This document shows, one piece after another, positions 1 to 6,908 of a DNA stretch of 10,369 nt. The position numbers were made by a program, and so were the translations under genes. Below the pieces are notes generated by a model. That model was not told where the DNA came from. It saw only the letters and a list, made by a program, of their open reading frames with translations, and did no database searches. Position 1 is the stretch's first letter. Each line of letters begins with the position of its first letter. The DNA comes from CAYSHJ01 sp964589725 (GTDB taxonomy: Bacteria > Planctomycetota > Planctomycetia > Planctomycetales > Planctomycetaceae): NCBI GenBank assembly GCA_964589725.1, contig CAZPUJ010000111.1:1-10369 (forward strand), given 5' to 3'.

Positions 1-67
1 CATTTGACAGACCGGCAGGAGACGCCAAACTGGGCTCGCCAAGCCACCAACTAGCAACGGATTTCTG

Positions 68-472
68 CTAGTCCGAAAGATCTTCATGGAACAACTCGCG
101 AGCTACGATTTTGGTGACTCGAGGAATGAACGTGTCCACCAGGAAGCTGACTCCGAGAAGCGCAAAATCCCCGAGAATTTTGGACTGACGTTCGACTTCA
201 ACCACTCCTGTACCCGCATCAATACGCCCCTGGACTGCAACGTCGTCGGAGGGGTCCGGTATCCTTCGCGCATCCCAATTCGGGTGAGAAACGGTCGACC
301 GTGCGGGTTGTATCGACTTGCCGTCTAGGTAAACTGTAGCGGTTGTCTTGAGAGTGCCGACTTTTCCGGTTGTGTCGGTGTCGGTCCCGACCCGTGTCGC
401 ACGCTCAGATTGGTATTGACGCAGGTGGCGCAGAGGGCGATAAAGTTCTCCTCTCGCGCCCGTCAGTTTCAT
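68..472 (-). CDS. Hypothetical protein, possible gene
   Basis: I do not recognise this protein. From the ATG at 472-470 it is 134 residues and ends at TAG (70-68). The C-terminal half reads like a folded protein, with alternating hydrophobic segments (TVYLDGKSI, GVVEVERQSKILGDFALLGVSF) and an acidic end (ELFHEDLSD). Codon use near the 3' end looks coding. A longer reading from TTG at 562 adds 30 residues (NCGIALICNLPVLVREIS) but would overlap the start of the divergent small gene at 540 by 23 bases and has no clear ribosome binding site, so I prefer the ATG, which also lacks a good Shine-Dalgarno. There is no signal peptide from the ATG start and no clear membrane helix. An opposite-strand open frame covers 86-328, so which strand is coding is not proven. 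Confidence 0.4.
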   Translation of the reverse strand: MKLTGARGELYRPLRHLRQYQSERATRVGTDTDTTGKVGTLKTTATVYLDGKSIQPARSTVSHPNWDARRIPDPSDDVAVQGRIDAGTGVVEVERQSKILGDFALLGVSFLVDTFIPRVTKIVARELFHEDLSD

Positions 473-526
473 CAGGGAGGAAGCAGTATTTTGGTGATCT
501 GCTTGCGAGATTTCTCTCACCAGCAC

Positions 527-533
527 AGGGAGG
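527..533 (+). promoter_or_regulatory. Ribosome binding site of the 74-residue membrane protein gene
   Basis: AGGGAGG lies six bases before the ATG at 540. It is the strongest Shine-Dalgarno match among the genes here and fixes the start at 540, rather than the in-frame TTG at 534 (which abuts the site) or the ATG at 549. Confidence 0.7.
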
Positions 534-539
534 TTGCAA

Positions 540-764
540 ATGAGCGCAATGCCGCAGTTCAAGGGTCAGCATTCAGCGGAACCCAAGCGAGACCTATCTC
601 CGGAACTCACACTTCGATTACCAGCAGATCTCGCTGCTGGTGCACCGCATATCGAGCGAAAAATCCGGACGACGGCCTACGACGATGTTTTTGCCGTGAT
701 GTCTCTGGGTTGCCTGGTGATGGCCGGAGGGTTCGTGTTTTACGTCTTGTTCGGGATTCAGTAG
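540..764 (+). CDS. Small tail-anchored membrane protein upstream of addA-like gene
   Basis: This 74-residue protein has a polar, charged N-terminal part (residues 1-49, with PKRDLSPEL and HIERKIR) and one hydrophobic helix at the very C-terminus (about 50-72, VFAVMSLGCLVMAGGFVFYV), followed by only GIQ. The expected topology is a cytoplasmic N-terminus with the tail anchored in the membrane. I do not recognise the family and assign no function. The start is supported by AGGGAGG six bases upstream. The stop TAG at 762-764 is three bases before the GTG of the helicase-nuclease and in the same frame, so the two genes are almost certainly co-transcribed and probably translationally coupled. The gene is divergent from the possible gene at 68-472. 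Coding status is supported by the ribosome site, the clean membrane segment and the tight junction. Confidence 0.75.
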   Translation: MSAMPQFKGQHSAEPKRDLSPELTLRLPADLAAGAPHIERKIRTTAYDDVFAVMSLGCLVMAGGFVFYVLFGIQ

Positions 765-767
765 CCA

Positions 768-3700
768 GTGCTGGTTTCGTCGCCGCTGCCTGACATTCTG
801 ATTCGCGCGTCTGCGGGGACCGGCAAGACGTATCAGCTTGCGAACCGATACGTGCGGTTGCTCGAAGCAGACGTGCCGCCGGAGACGATCTTGGCGGCAA
901 CATTTACTCGCAAAGCGGCCGGGGAAATTCTCGAACGCATCCTGCTGACGTTGGCTCACGCGGCGAATGATGACCGCAAGTGCGCCGAGTTCGGAGATGC
1001 GATCGGCGCGAGGGAGCTGACGCGGGCGAGGTGTGTCGAACTGCTGGCGCGGCTGACTCGGCGGTTGCATCGGTTGCAGGTCGGCACGCTCGACAGTTTC
1101 TTCGCTCGGCTGGCCGCCAGTTTTAGTTTGGAGTTGGAGCTACCGCCCGGCTGGCGGATTCTGGAAGACCTCGATGCCGCGCGGCTGCGGAGCGAAGCGA
1201 TCGCAGCACTACTGGAGTCCAGTTCTGAGGAGGACTTGGCGCGGCTGCTGCGTCTGATGACGAAAGGGACCGCGGCGAGATCGGTTAGCGAACTGATTGA
1301 TGCGACAGTCAGGGACGCGCGAGAGTTGTTTCTTGAAACAACCGCGGACGCTTGGCGAAAGGTCCCCACACCGCCGCATCCGACGGCCAGGGACCTGCAA
1401 ATCGTGCCTGACCGACTGCGCGAACTGCCCCCGCCGTCACACAAGAGCATTCAGAAGTCGATCGAGGCCGACGCCGTCATGGCCGAGCAGGAGCAATGGG
1501 ATGAAATGCCGACAAAGGGAATCCTCTCCAAGTTGGCGGACGGCGAGTTCGAATTCTACAAAAAGCCGATCGAAGGCGCCGTGCGGGAGACGTACGAATG
1601 GCTGCTGGAGCTATTGCGGTCGCTGCTTCTGAATCGGCTGGCGCGGCAGACGGCGGCGACTCGCGAGTTGCTGGAACGGTTCGACCTCGAGTACCGTGCA
1701 CTTCAACGCCGCACCGGCGGCTGCAGTTTCACCGACCTTGCGCGGGCATTATCCGGTCGTCGTGAGCCGTTGTCGCGCGAGACAACGAAGAATGCTGAGC
1801 CGGATGCCGAGTCGTCGTGGCTGCGACGAGCCGCATTTCGCTGCGATGTGCGACTGTCTCACTTGTTGCTCGACGAGTTTCAAGACACGTCGCTGTTGCA
1901 GTGGCACGTGCTGCGCCCGTTCGCCGAGCAGGTACTGTCGAAGGGCACAACGAAAACAAGCCCGACGCGCCAGCGAGGGACGAAAGCGGGACAACAGCCC
2001 GATCCCTCGATGGCGCGTCGGGCTCATGAGCATCTTGAGAACAACCAATCGGCATCCTTCTTCTGCGTCGGCGACGTGAAGCAAGCGATCTACGGCTGGC
2101 GCGGCGGCGATGCTCGCATCTTCGACACGCTGCAACGACAGCTTCCCGGTTTGCAGCCGGTGTCGCTAAATCAAAGTTATCGCTCAGCCCAACCGATCAT
2201 CGACGTGGTGAATCAGGTGTTTTCGCGAGTGACTCAGCATCCGAACTTGGGTCGTTCGGAAAAGCCTCTCCAAGAGTGGAGCCGTCGGTTTCCGACGCAC
2301 GAGACGGCGAAGAAGGAACTCGCCGGCCACGTCCGATGGAGCGTGGCGCCCGCGAAGACTGACGACGACGAATCTCAAACCGACGTCACGCTGCGACACG
2401 TGGCGCGGCGCCTTGTGGATTTGGCGAGCGAAGCTCAGGGGCGGTCGATCGGCGTGCTGGTGCGACGGAACGAGGTCGTTGCCAAGTTGATCTTTGAACT
2501 TCAGCTTCTCGGCCTTCCGGCCAGCGAAGAAGGTGGCAATCCGCTAACCGACTCGGCCGCCGTGCGGCTGGTATTGTCGTTGCTGCGTCTGGCGGATCAT
2601 CCCGGCGACACGGTGTCTCGCTGTCACGTCGCGACCTCGCCGCTGGGAGTAGCGTTGGGTTTCATCGACTTTCGCGACGACTCGGCCGCGGCGGCGCTGG
2701 CCGCGCGCGTGCGATGGCAATTGTTGATCGACGGGTATGGACCGAGCGTGGCTGCGTGGGCGAAGTTGCTCGCGGAGCACTGTAATCCGCGCGAGTTGAG
2801 CCGGTTGGAACAGCTCACCGAGGTGGCTTACGGCGATCCAGCGTCGGCCACGCTGCGGACTCGCGACTTTATCGATCAGGTTGAGAGCGCACGCGTTGCT
2901 GATCCGCGCAGTGCGCTCGTCCGCGTGATGACCGTTCACCAAGCCAAAGGCCTGCAGTTTGATATCGTCGTGCTGCCTGAGTTGGATGTGGATTTACTCG
3001 GTCAAGAGCCGTCACTCGTCGCCGGCAACGCTGATCCGACCGAGCCGCCGAACGCGATCTGCCTGTATCGAAACGAACACATCCGGCGACTGTTTCCCGC
3101 GGAACTGCAGTGTCTGTTTGAGCAAGACGTCGAACGTCGTACTCACGAAGCACTGTGCGTCCTGTACGTCGCGCTGACGCGCGCCGTGCATGCCCTGCAT
3201 CTGGTGATCGCGCCGTCCGGCAAACCGCCCGCGGCCACCTTTGCCGGTTTACTGCGAGCGTCGCTGGCCGACAACGCCGCCGCTCTGCCGGAAGCGACGT
3301 TGTTTGAGATCGGCGATCCACAGTGGGTCGGTCGGACTCCCAAAGCAGCGCAGCATCCGCTGCCAACCACAATGGAGCCACAACCACTGCGCATCCGTTT
3401 CGCCCCCCCCTTGACGACGCCGGTGCGCGGCTGGCAGCGAGAAGCTCCGTCGCAGCATGAGGAGTCGCAAGCGGATCGTCGTCTTTCCGAACTGTTGGTA
3501 CCTCGTGATTCGGTCGCTCGCGAGCGCGGGACGCTGATCCACAAATGGTTTGAACAGATCGAGTGGCTGGATGCCGGCCGGCCGACGGCTGAGCAGTTGC
3601 TCGCAGTGGCGCGGTCGCTGCCGTCAATGTCGATCGAGCCGGCTTCGTTGTTGCCGGAATTCTTCACGATGCTCGACCAGCCAGTCGTCGCACGGCTGCT

Positions 3701-4037
3701 GACTTCCTCCACCCCTCCATCTGACAAGCGAGGAACGACGCTGCGTGTGTTGCGGGAGCATCCGTTTGCGTGGCGTGAGGGAATCACGTTGGTGTCTGGC
3801 GTGATCGACCGGTTGGTGTTGTGGCAAGCGGGCGATCGTGTCGTCGCCGCGGAGTTGTTGGACTTCAAGACCGACGCTGTTCCCGACAGTGGTCCCGTGT
3901 TGGATGCCCGGATTGCGACGTACCGGCCGCAACTGGAGTCATATCGCCGTGCTGTCTCGCGACTGTTCGGGATCAAGGCTTCTTGCGTGGCGGCTCGACT
4001 GGTCTTCGTGAATCCGGGTGTTTTGGTCAGCGTGTGA
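768..4037 (+). CDS. addA: AddA/RecB-type UvrD-family helicase with C-terminal nuclease
   Basis: This 1089-residue ATP-dependent helicase-nuclease of the superfamily 1A UvrD/AddA type would process double-strand breaks for recombination. Helicase motifs are in order: Walker A ASAGTGKT (14-21), Ia TFTRKAAGEI (45-54), LDSFF (108-112), II DEFQD (369-373), III VGDVKQAIYGWRG (434-446), IV NQSYRS (468-473), V VMTVHQAKGLQFD (720-732), VI LYVALTR (799-805). The C-terminus carries a PD-(D/E)XK nuclease: GTLIHKWFE (His925), GVIDR (Asp1014), LLDFKTD (Asp1032, Lys1034) and YRPQLESY (Gln1055, Tyr1059), so the active site looks intact. The start must be GTG 768, because the in-frame TAG at 762 lies just upstream. 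There is no strong ribosome site, which suggests coupling to the small gene before it. Residues 398-419, between motifs II and III, are encoded by a palindromic element. No AddB partner is in the window. RecB-like is an alternative name; AddA fits better because the nuclease motifs and lone context match that group. Confidence 0.93.
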   Translation: MLVSSPLPDILIRASAGTGKTYQLANRYVRLLEADVPPETILAATFTRKAAGEILERILLTLAHAANDDRKCAEFGDAIGARELTRARCVELLARLTRRLHRLQVGTLDSFFARLAASFSLELELPPGWRILEDLDAARLRSEAIAALLESSSEEDLARLLRLMTKGTAARSVSELIDATVRDARELFLETTADAWRKVPTPPHPTARDLQIVPDRLRELPPPSHKSIQKSIEADAVMAEQEQWDEMPTKGILSKLADGEFEFYKKPIEGAVRETYEWLLELLRSLLLNRLARQTAATRELLERFDLEYRALQRRTGGCSFTDLARALSGRREPLSRETTKNAEPDAESSWLRRAAFRCDVRLSHLLLDEFQDTSLLQWHVLRPFAEQVLSKGTTKTSPTRQRGTKAGQQPDPSMARRAHEHLENNQSASFFCVGDVKQAIYGWRGGDARIFDTLQRQLPGLQPVSLNQSYRSAQPIIDVVNQVFSRVTQHPNLGRSEKPLQEWSRRFPTHETAKKELAGHVRWSVAPAKTDDDESQTDVTLRHVARRLVDLASEAQGRSIGVLVRRNEVVAKLIFELQLLGLPASEEGGNPLTDSAAVRLVLSLLRLADHPGDTVSRCHVATSPLGVALGFIDFRDDSAAAALAARVRWQLLIDGYGPSVAAWAKLLAEHCNPRELSRLEQLTEVAYGDPASATLRTRDFIDQVESARVADPRSALVRVMTVHQAKGLQFDIVVLPELDVDLLGQEPSLVAGNADPTEPPNAICLYRNEHIRRLFPAELQCLFEQDVERRTHEALCVLYVALTRAVHALHLVIAPSGKPPAATFAGLLRASLADNAAALPEATLFEIGDPQWVGRTPKAAQHPLPTTMEPQPLRIRFAPPLTTPVRGWQREAPSQHEESQADRRLSELLVPRDSVARERGTLIHKWFEQIEWLDAGRPTAEQLLAVARSLPSMSIEPASLLPEFFTMLDQPVVARLLTSSTPPSDKRGTTLRVLREHPFAWREGITLVSGVIDRLVLWQAGDRVVAAELLDFKTDAVPDSGPVLDARIATYRPQLESYRRAVSRLFGIKASCVAARLVFVNPGVLVSV
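1959..2024. repeat. Palindromic element inserted in frame in the helicase gene
   Basis: Two 22-base arms (1959-1980 and 2003-2024) are reverse complements at 21 of 22 positions and flank a 22-base spacer. The 66 bases are a multiple of three and encode residues 398-419 (starting SPTRQRGT and ending SMARRA) without breaking the frame. The segment sits between motif II (ends 373) and motif III (starts 434), a spacing longer than I recall for related helicases, so it is probably an inserted surface loop. The left arm matches the left arm of the element at 6750-6814 at 21 of 23 positions when one flanking base is added, so the two belong to one family. Exact insertion borders are not certain. Confidence 0.85.
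3403..3410 (+). repeat. C8 homopolymer tract inside the helicase-nuclease gene
   Basis: Eight consecutive C residues lie in the linker between the helicase part and the nuclease domain (protein context RFAPPLTT). The frame is open across the tract. A one-base slip would remove the nuclease domain. It may be chance, since no other sign of phase variation is present. Confidence 0.5.
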
Positions 4038-4046
4038 TCTCGCAAC

Positions 4047-4051
4047 GGGAG
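4047..4051 (+). promoter_or_regulatory. Ribosome binding site of the nitroreductase gene
   Basis: GGGAG lies six bases before the ATG at 4058. It selects this start over the ATG at 4067 and over any reading that continues upstream into the 3' end of the helicase gene. Confidence 0.6.
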
Positions 4052-4057
4052 CTGCCG

Positions 4058-4723
4058 ATGACGTCGATGAAACCGGTCAGCAATCAAACTGTGTTGGAAC
4101 AATTGCGCTGGCGATATGCGGTCAAAAAATTTGATACGAGCCGGAGAATCTCGGCCGAGGATTGGCAGACGTTGGAGCAGGCATTGGTGCTGACACCGTC
4201 ATCGTTCGGATTGCAGCCGTGGAAATTTGTCGTCGTCACGGACCAAGCGGTCAAGGACCAGCTCGTGCCGCTGTCGTGGGGACAGCCGCAAGTCGCCGAT
4301 GCTTCACACGTCGTGGTATTCAGCGTCCGAAAGGATTTCGTCGAAGCCGACGTCGATCAGCTAGTAGCTCGTACGTCGACAGTTCGCGGCGTCTCGGTCG
4401 AGACGTTGGCGAGCTTCAAGAAGATGATGATGACAAGCCTGGTGCCGCCTCCGCCGGGATTCGACATTCACCACTGGGCCTCGTTACAGGCGTACATAGC
4501 GCTGGGCAACTTCATGACGACCGCAGCCATGCTGGGGATCGACACCTGCCCAATGGAAGGGATCGAGCCGGCCAAGTACGACACGCTGTTGGGTCTGCCG
4601 CAGCAGGGTTACACCACAGTGGTCGCTTGCGTGGCGGGCTATCGAGCGGCTGACGACAAATACTCCTCGTTACCGAAGGTTCGCTTTCGGCTGGAAGACG
4701 TTGTACAGCACGTTGGGCCTTGA
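4058..4723 (+). CDS. NfsB-type nitroreductase family oxidoreductase
   Basis: This 221-residue cytoplasmic protein belongs to the FMN-dependent nitroreductase family, which uses NAD(P)H to reduce quinones, nitro compounds or similar acceptors. The natural substrate cannot be told from sequence. Length and landmarks follow E. coli NfsB (217 residues): RYAVKKFD near the N-terminus (FMN phosphate contacts in the family), LTPSSFGLQPWKFVVV, DASHVVVFSVRKD, then AYIALGNFMTTAAMLGIDTCPMEG and GYTTVVACVAGYR, ending LPKVRF. No signal peptide or membrane helix is present. The start follows GGGAG at a six-base spacing and lies 20 bases after the helicase stop, so it is likely the last gene of that transcript, though the functions look unrelated. 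Its last 85 bases overlap the convergent glycosyltransferase-like gene. The open frame extends upstream to 3821, but that part is a shadow of the helicase gene. Confidence 0.92.
   Translation: MTSMKPVSNQTVLEQLRWRYAVKKFDTSRRISAEDWQTLEQALVLTPSSFGLQPWKFVVVTDQAVKDQLVPLSWGQPQVADASHVVVFSVRKDFVEADVDQLVARTSTVRGVSVETLASFKKMMMTSLVPPPPGFDIHHWASLQAYIALGNFMTTAAMLGIDTCPMEGIEPAKYDTLLGLPQQGYTTVVACVAGYRAADDKYSSLPKVRFRLEDVVQHVGP
4639..4723. other. 85-base convergent overlap of two coding regions
   Basis: The nitroreductase stop (+ strand, 4721-4723) lies inside the glycosyltransferase-like frame, which continues to its own stop at 4641-4639. The 28 residues encoded here on the minus strand (for example TCCTTSSSRKRTFGN) are polar and low in complexity, as expected for antisense of the conserved nitroreductase C-terminus. 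No terminator hairpin lies between the genes. Confidence 0.75.
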
Positions 4724-6501
4724 AGTTGCGTTCTTGGGGTTTCGTGCCAACGTCGCACGTCTGCCTCAGTGAGGTGATACAAGTCGATCGAGGCTCCAAT
4801 GCGATACTTCGGATCGAAAAAGTCGAAATACGAGACATCCTCCGGCGGATAAAGAGAGTGTTTTCCTCCGCGTCCATCGTGCGTCCAATGGGGCCGACCT
4901 TTCACGAAGTTTACGCTGACCGCGTGCCAACCTGCTCGCGGTTGCCGAGTCGGTGGATTCTCGTAGTCCAACCCGACCGACTCTGGCGGCAGTGTGCCGA
5001 AGTACGCCAAGCTCAGCGGAGCCACTTGCGGATGTTCGGCGACGAACCGTTGCAACTCGTGCAGGTCTTGGCCCCAGTCGAGATTCGAGTCAAGGAGATG
5101 AAAACGGCCGCCTTCGGTTCCACCGGCAAACTCATTGAAGTACGCCAAGTATTCGGGATGCGAATGCCACGGATCAAATATCAACAGCAAGACGCCCACC
5201 ACGAGCGGCTGCCAACGAGTCTGCGGCCACGACCACTTTGCTGCGATTTCGCTGACGAACAACAGCGACAACGAAATCACTGGCAACACGTAGCGAATTC
5301 CTAACTGCATTCCGGATAAGCTCGCTACCGCGAGCATCAGCACGGAGGGCACCACGCACCACATTCGCCGCCGCCAAGCCGACGCGGTTCGCCAGCAAAG
5401 CGACTGGATCACCGCCCACAACAGGAGCACGTGAATCGAGTGCGGCCATTTGTAGAGCAACGTCATCAGGTAGTAGTGGGCAAAGCCGGTTTCGTTCAAT
5501 TCTCCGTCCAGAAAGACCGCATGTTTTGACTCCATGACGGCTTTTTGCCGGTCGATCCCCACGACGTAGTCGCGTGGCAACGGCACCGGCAGCGCGGCCA
5601 GCGGTCCCAACAATTGTTGCCAGGCACGAGCTGACTGACTCGCGAATTCAAACGTGCGGAGCGACGACCCCGTTCCGCGAAAGAGGTACACGGCATTGAG
5701 ACTGAACCACGCCGCCAGCAACAACACAGCCCAACGACCGAGAGCCGCGCGGCAAAGGAGTGGTTGCATCTCGGAACCGTGTGCCATTGGGGCACTCCGT
5801 GCCGGTCTACGCCAACGTTCGAGCAACCACAGCCCGATCGCCAGCGGGACCAGCAACACGCAGGTGTATTTCGCGGCTTGAGCCAATCCTAGAATGACAC
5901 CGGCGATGATTGCGCGCCGCGGCGTCGGACGTTGAGCGAATCGCCACACGGCATACAACGTCGCGATCCAAAACGTGGTGCCACCCAAGTCGGTCGTGAC
6001 CAGCGATCCGTGTGCGAGAATGTTCGGACTGCGCGACCACAACCACGCCACAAGGCACGCGGACAGCGGGCCATGCCACTCCCACGCCCAGCGTGCCAGC
6101 AACGCGCCGCTCAGCACCGTCAGCAAGACGACGGCACAGCGACTGATGACGACCCAGCGATCGAACGTGTCTGGATTTGCGGCGAGGAACTCGTCGCCGA
6201 AACGAGCCAAATCGCTTGTCGGCTCCGTGCGTGGCGAGTTTGCCGACGTCAGCAACAGCGGAGCCGCCGCCCAAAGGCGGATCAGCGGTGGATTGAGCGG
6301 TTCGAAGTCAAAGCGTCCTGTTTTCCAATTCAACAGCCCAACCGGAATGTGCCAGTACTCGTCGTGGGTCACCGTGAGCCGCTCCGCCGTTGCGATACCG
6401 AAGGCCGCTTGAGCAAGCAGCATCACCACGATGGCGACAACCGCCACACGACGCGGTCCGAAAACTGAAGGTTGAATGGACTCAGGCATGCGATGGATCA
6501 T
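4639..6501 (-). CDS. GT-C fold (PMT/ArnT-like) glycosyltransferase membrane protein
   Basis: This 620-residue polytopic inner-membrane protein resembles phospholipid-carrier-dependent glycosyltransferases of the GT-C fold, which move a sugar from a lipid carrier to an acceptor on the outer face of the membrane. After the first helix (about 18-37) comes THDEYWH (45-51). In this fold an acidic pair in the first periplasmic loop is catalytic, and Asp47-Glu48 fit that. Roughly ten or eleven hydrophobic segments follow, among them CAVVLLTVLSGALLARWAW, AIIAGVILGLAQAAK and VLMLAVASLSGMQLGIRYVLPVISLSLLF. The soluble C-terminal part includes SNLDWGQDLHELQRF (472-486). Donor and acceptor are unknown. 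An in-frame TGA directly precedes ATG 6501, so the start is that ATG or the one at 6489; neither has a good ribosome site. Residues from about 593 are read antisense to the nitroreductase 3' end and look like non-conserved read-on sequence. Confidence 0.8.
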   Translation of the reverse strand: MIHRMPESIQPSVFGPRRVAVVAIVVMLLAQAAFGIATAERLTVTHDEYWHIPVGLLNWKTGRFDFEPLNPPLIRLWAAAPLLLTSANSPRTEPTSDLARFGDEFLAANPDTFDRWVVISRCAVVLLTVLSGALLARWAWEWHGPLSACLVAWLWSRSPNILAHGSLVTTDLGGTTFWIATLYAVWRFAQRPTPRRAIIAGVILGLAQAAKYTCVLLVPLAIGLWLLERWRRPARSAPMAHGSEMQPLLCRAALGRWAVLLLAAWFSLNAVYLFRGTGSSLRTFEFASQSARAWQQLLGPLAALPVPLPRDYVVGIDRQKAVMESKHAVFLDGELNETGFAHYYLMTLLYKWPHSIHVLLLWAVIQSLCWRTASAWRRRMWCVVPSVLMLAVASLSGMQLGIRYVLPVISLSLLFVSEIAAKWSWPQTRWQPLVVGVLLLIFDPWHSHPEYLAYFNEFAGGTEGGRFHLLDSNLDWGQDLHELQRFVAEHPQVAPLSLAYFGTLPPESVGLDYENPPTRQPRAGWHAVSVNFVKGRPHWTHDGRGGKHSLYPPEDVSYFDFFDPKYRIGASIDLYHLTEADVRRWHETPRTQLQGPTCCTTSSSRKRTFGNEEYLSSAAR

Positions 6502-6708
6502 TCAGAGCTTTATGACACAAACTCACCCGAAGACTCCGTCAATGACTTGTGAACTTCCGGCGTCACCGGTCAATCGCTCCGGCCGCCCGTTGCGACCAAA
6601 TCGGCTCGCAACAGATTCGGTGTCAAAAGGCCCTTGTTGATTGACCTGCGGTTGGCACCACGAATAGCGTAAGGCCAGCCCAAAGAGCAAGCTTCCGTTT
6701 GCTCGAAC

Positions 6709-6852
6709 CACGGCCGGCTAATTCCTCCGGTTGCGTGGTCTGCGGAGGCATACAAGCCCGAAGCGCAAGCGAGGGAATCCGCAGAAATCCGTCGCTTGCG
6801 CTTTGGGCTTGTATTTCAACCAAGACGCAGATTGAAGAATTAGCCAGCCGTG
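6709..6852. repeat. 144-base imperfect palindrome surrounding the core element
   Basis: Outer arms 6709-6736 and 6825-6852 are reverse complements at 22 of 28 positions. The best stretch centres on GGCTAATTC, read in reverse on the right as GAATTAGCC. They bracket the tighter core palindrome at 6750-6814 almost symmetrically (13 and 10 bases away). The whole could be one larger element or a nested insertion of the core into an older repeat. Confidence 0.65.
6750..6814. repeat. Core palindromic element, relative of the one in the helicase gene
   Basis: Arms of 27 bases (6750-6776 and 6788-6814) match as reverse complements at 25 positions around an 11-base loop. The left arm contains AAGCGCAAGCGAGGGA, and one arm half is nearly the same as that of the element at 1959-2024. 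Read on the + strand it would encode ARSASEG and PSLALWA. Here the copy lies outside the annotated genes, about 95 bases before the TPR gene start. Confidence 0.85.
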
Positions 6853-6908
6853 TTGCTCGAACCGCCCCAGCGACGGATTGTCCGTCGGCCCGCGCTCAAG
6901 GTCTCAAA

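Larger units (their letters stand above)
6502..6908. other. 407-base divergent intergenic region with nested palindromes
   Basis: This gap lies between two divergent genes and must hold the promoters of both, but I see no convincing promoter pair. It contains a small hairpin (6685-6690 with 6699-6704, GAGCAA/TTGCTC) next to the large nested palindrome at 6709-6852. The + strand is open from 6699 through to the TPR gene, and the bases before 6909 would encode a 70-residue N-terminal extension made largely of palindrome-derived sequence. I treat it as non-coding because a proper signal peptide begins at 6909. Confidence 0.65.

Noticed and set aside
51..71. Hairpin CTAGCA/TGCTAG at the left edge as a terminator for the minus-strand gene
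   Set aside because: The stem is only six bases, overlaps the stop codon and has no T tract after it.
86..328. Plus-strand open frame of 80 residues
   Set aside because: No ribosome site and no recognisable motif; the minus-strand frame there looks more like protein. Not fully excluded.
2869..3627. Minus-strand open frame of 252 residues opposite helicase motifs V and VI
   Set aside because: Arg/Ala-rich composition and complete overlap with conserved motifs indicate a shadow frame.
3143..4102. Long minus-strand open frame (319 residues) opposite the helicase 3' end
   Set aside because: It is fully antisense to the conserved nuclease domain and is rich in Ser, Arg and Thr with no recognisable motif; it is a shadow of a high-GC gene.
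5781..5795. Small inverted repeat GTGCC/GGCAC in a loop of the membrane protein gene as another inserted element
   Set aside because: Arms of only five bases; no match to the other elements in the window, although the encoded loop (ARSAPMAHGSEMQP) looks insertion-like.
6537..6542. TTGACG on the minus strand as a -35 box for the glycosyltransferase-like gene
   Set aside because: No acceptable -10 hexamer at a 16-18 base spacing; the nearest AT-rich hexamer is about 22 bases away.
6699..6908. N-terminal extension of the TPR protein from ATG 6699
   Set aside because: It would place 70 residues of palindrome-derived sequence ahead of a good signal peptide at 6909; the later start is more plausible.
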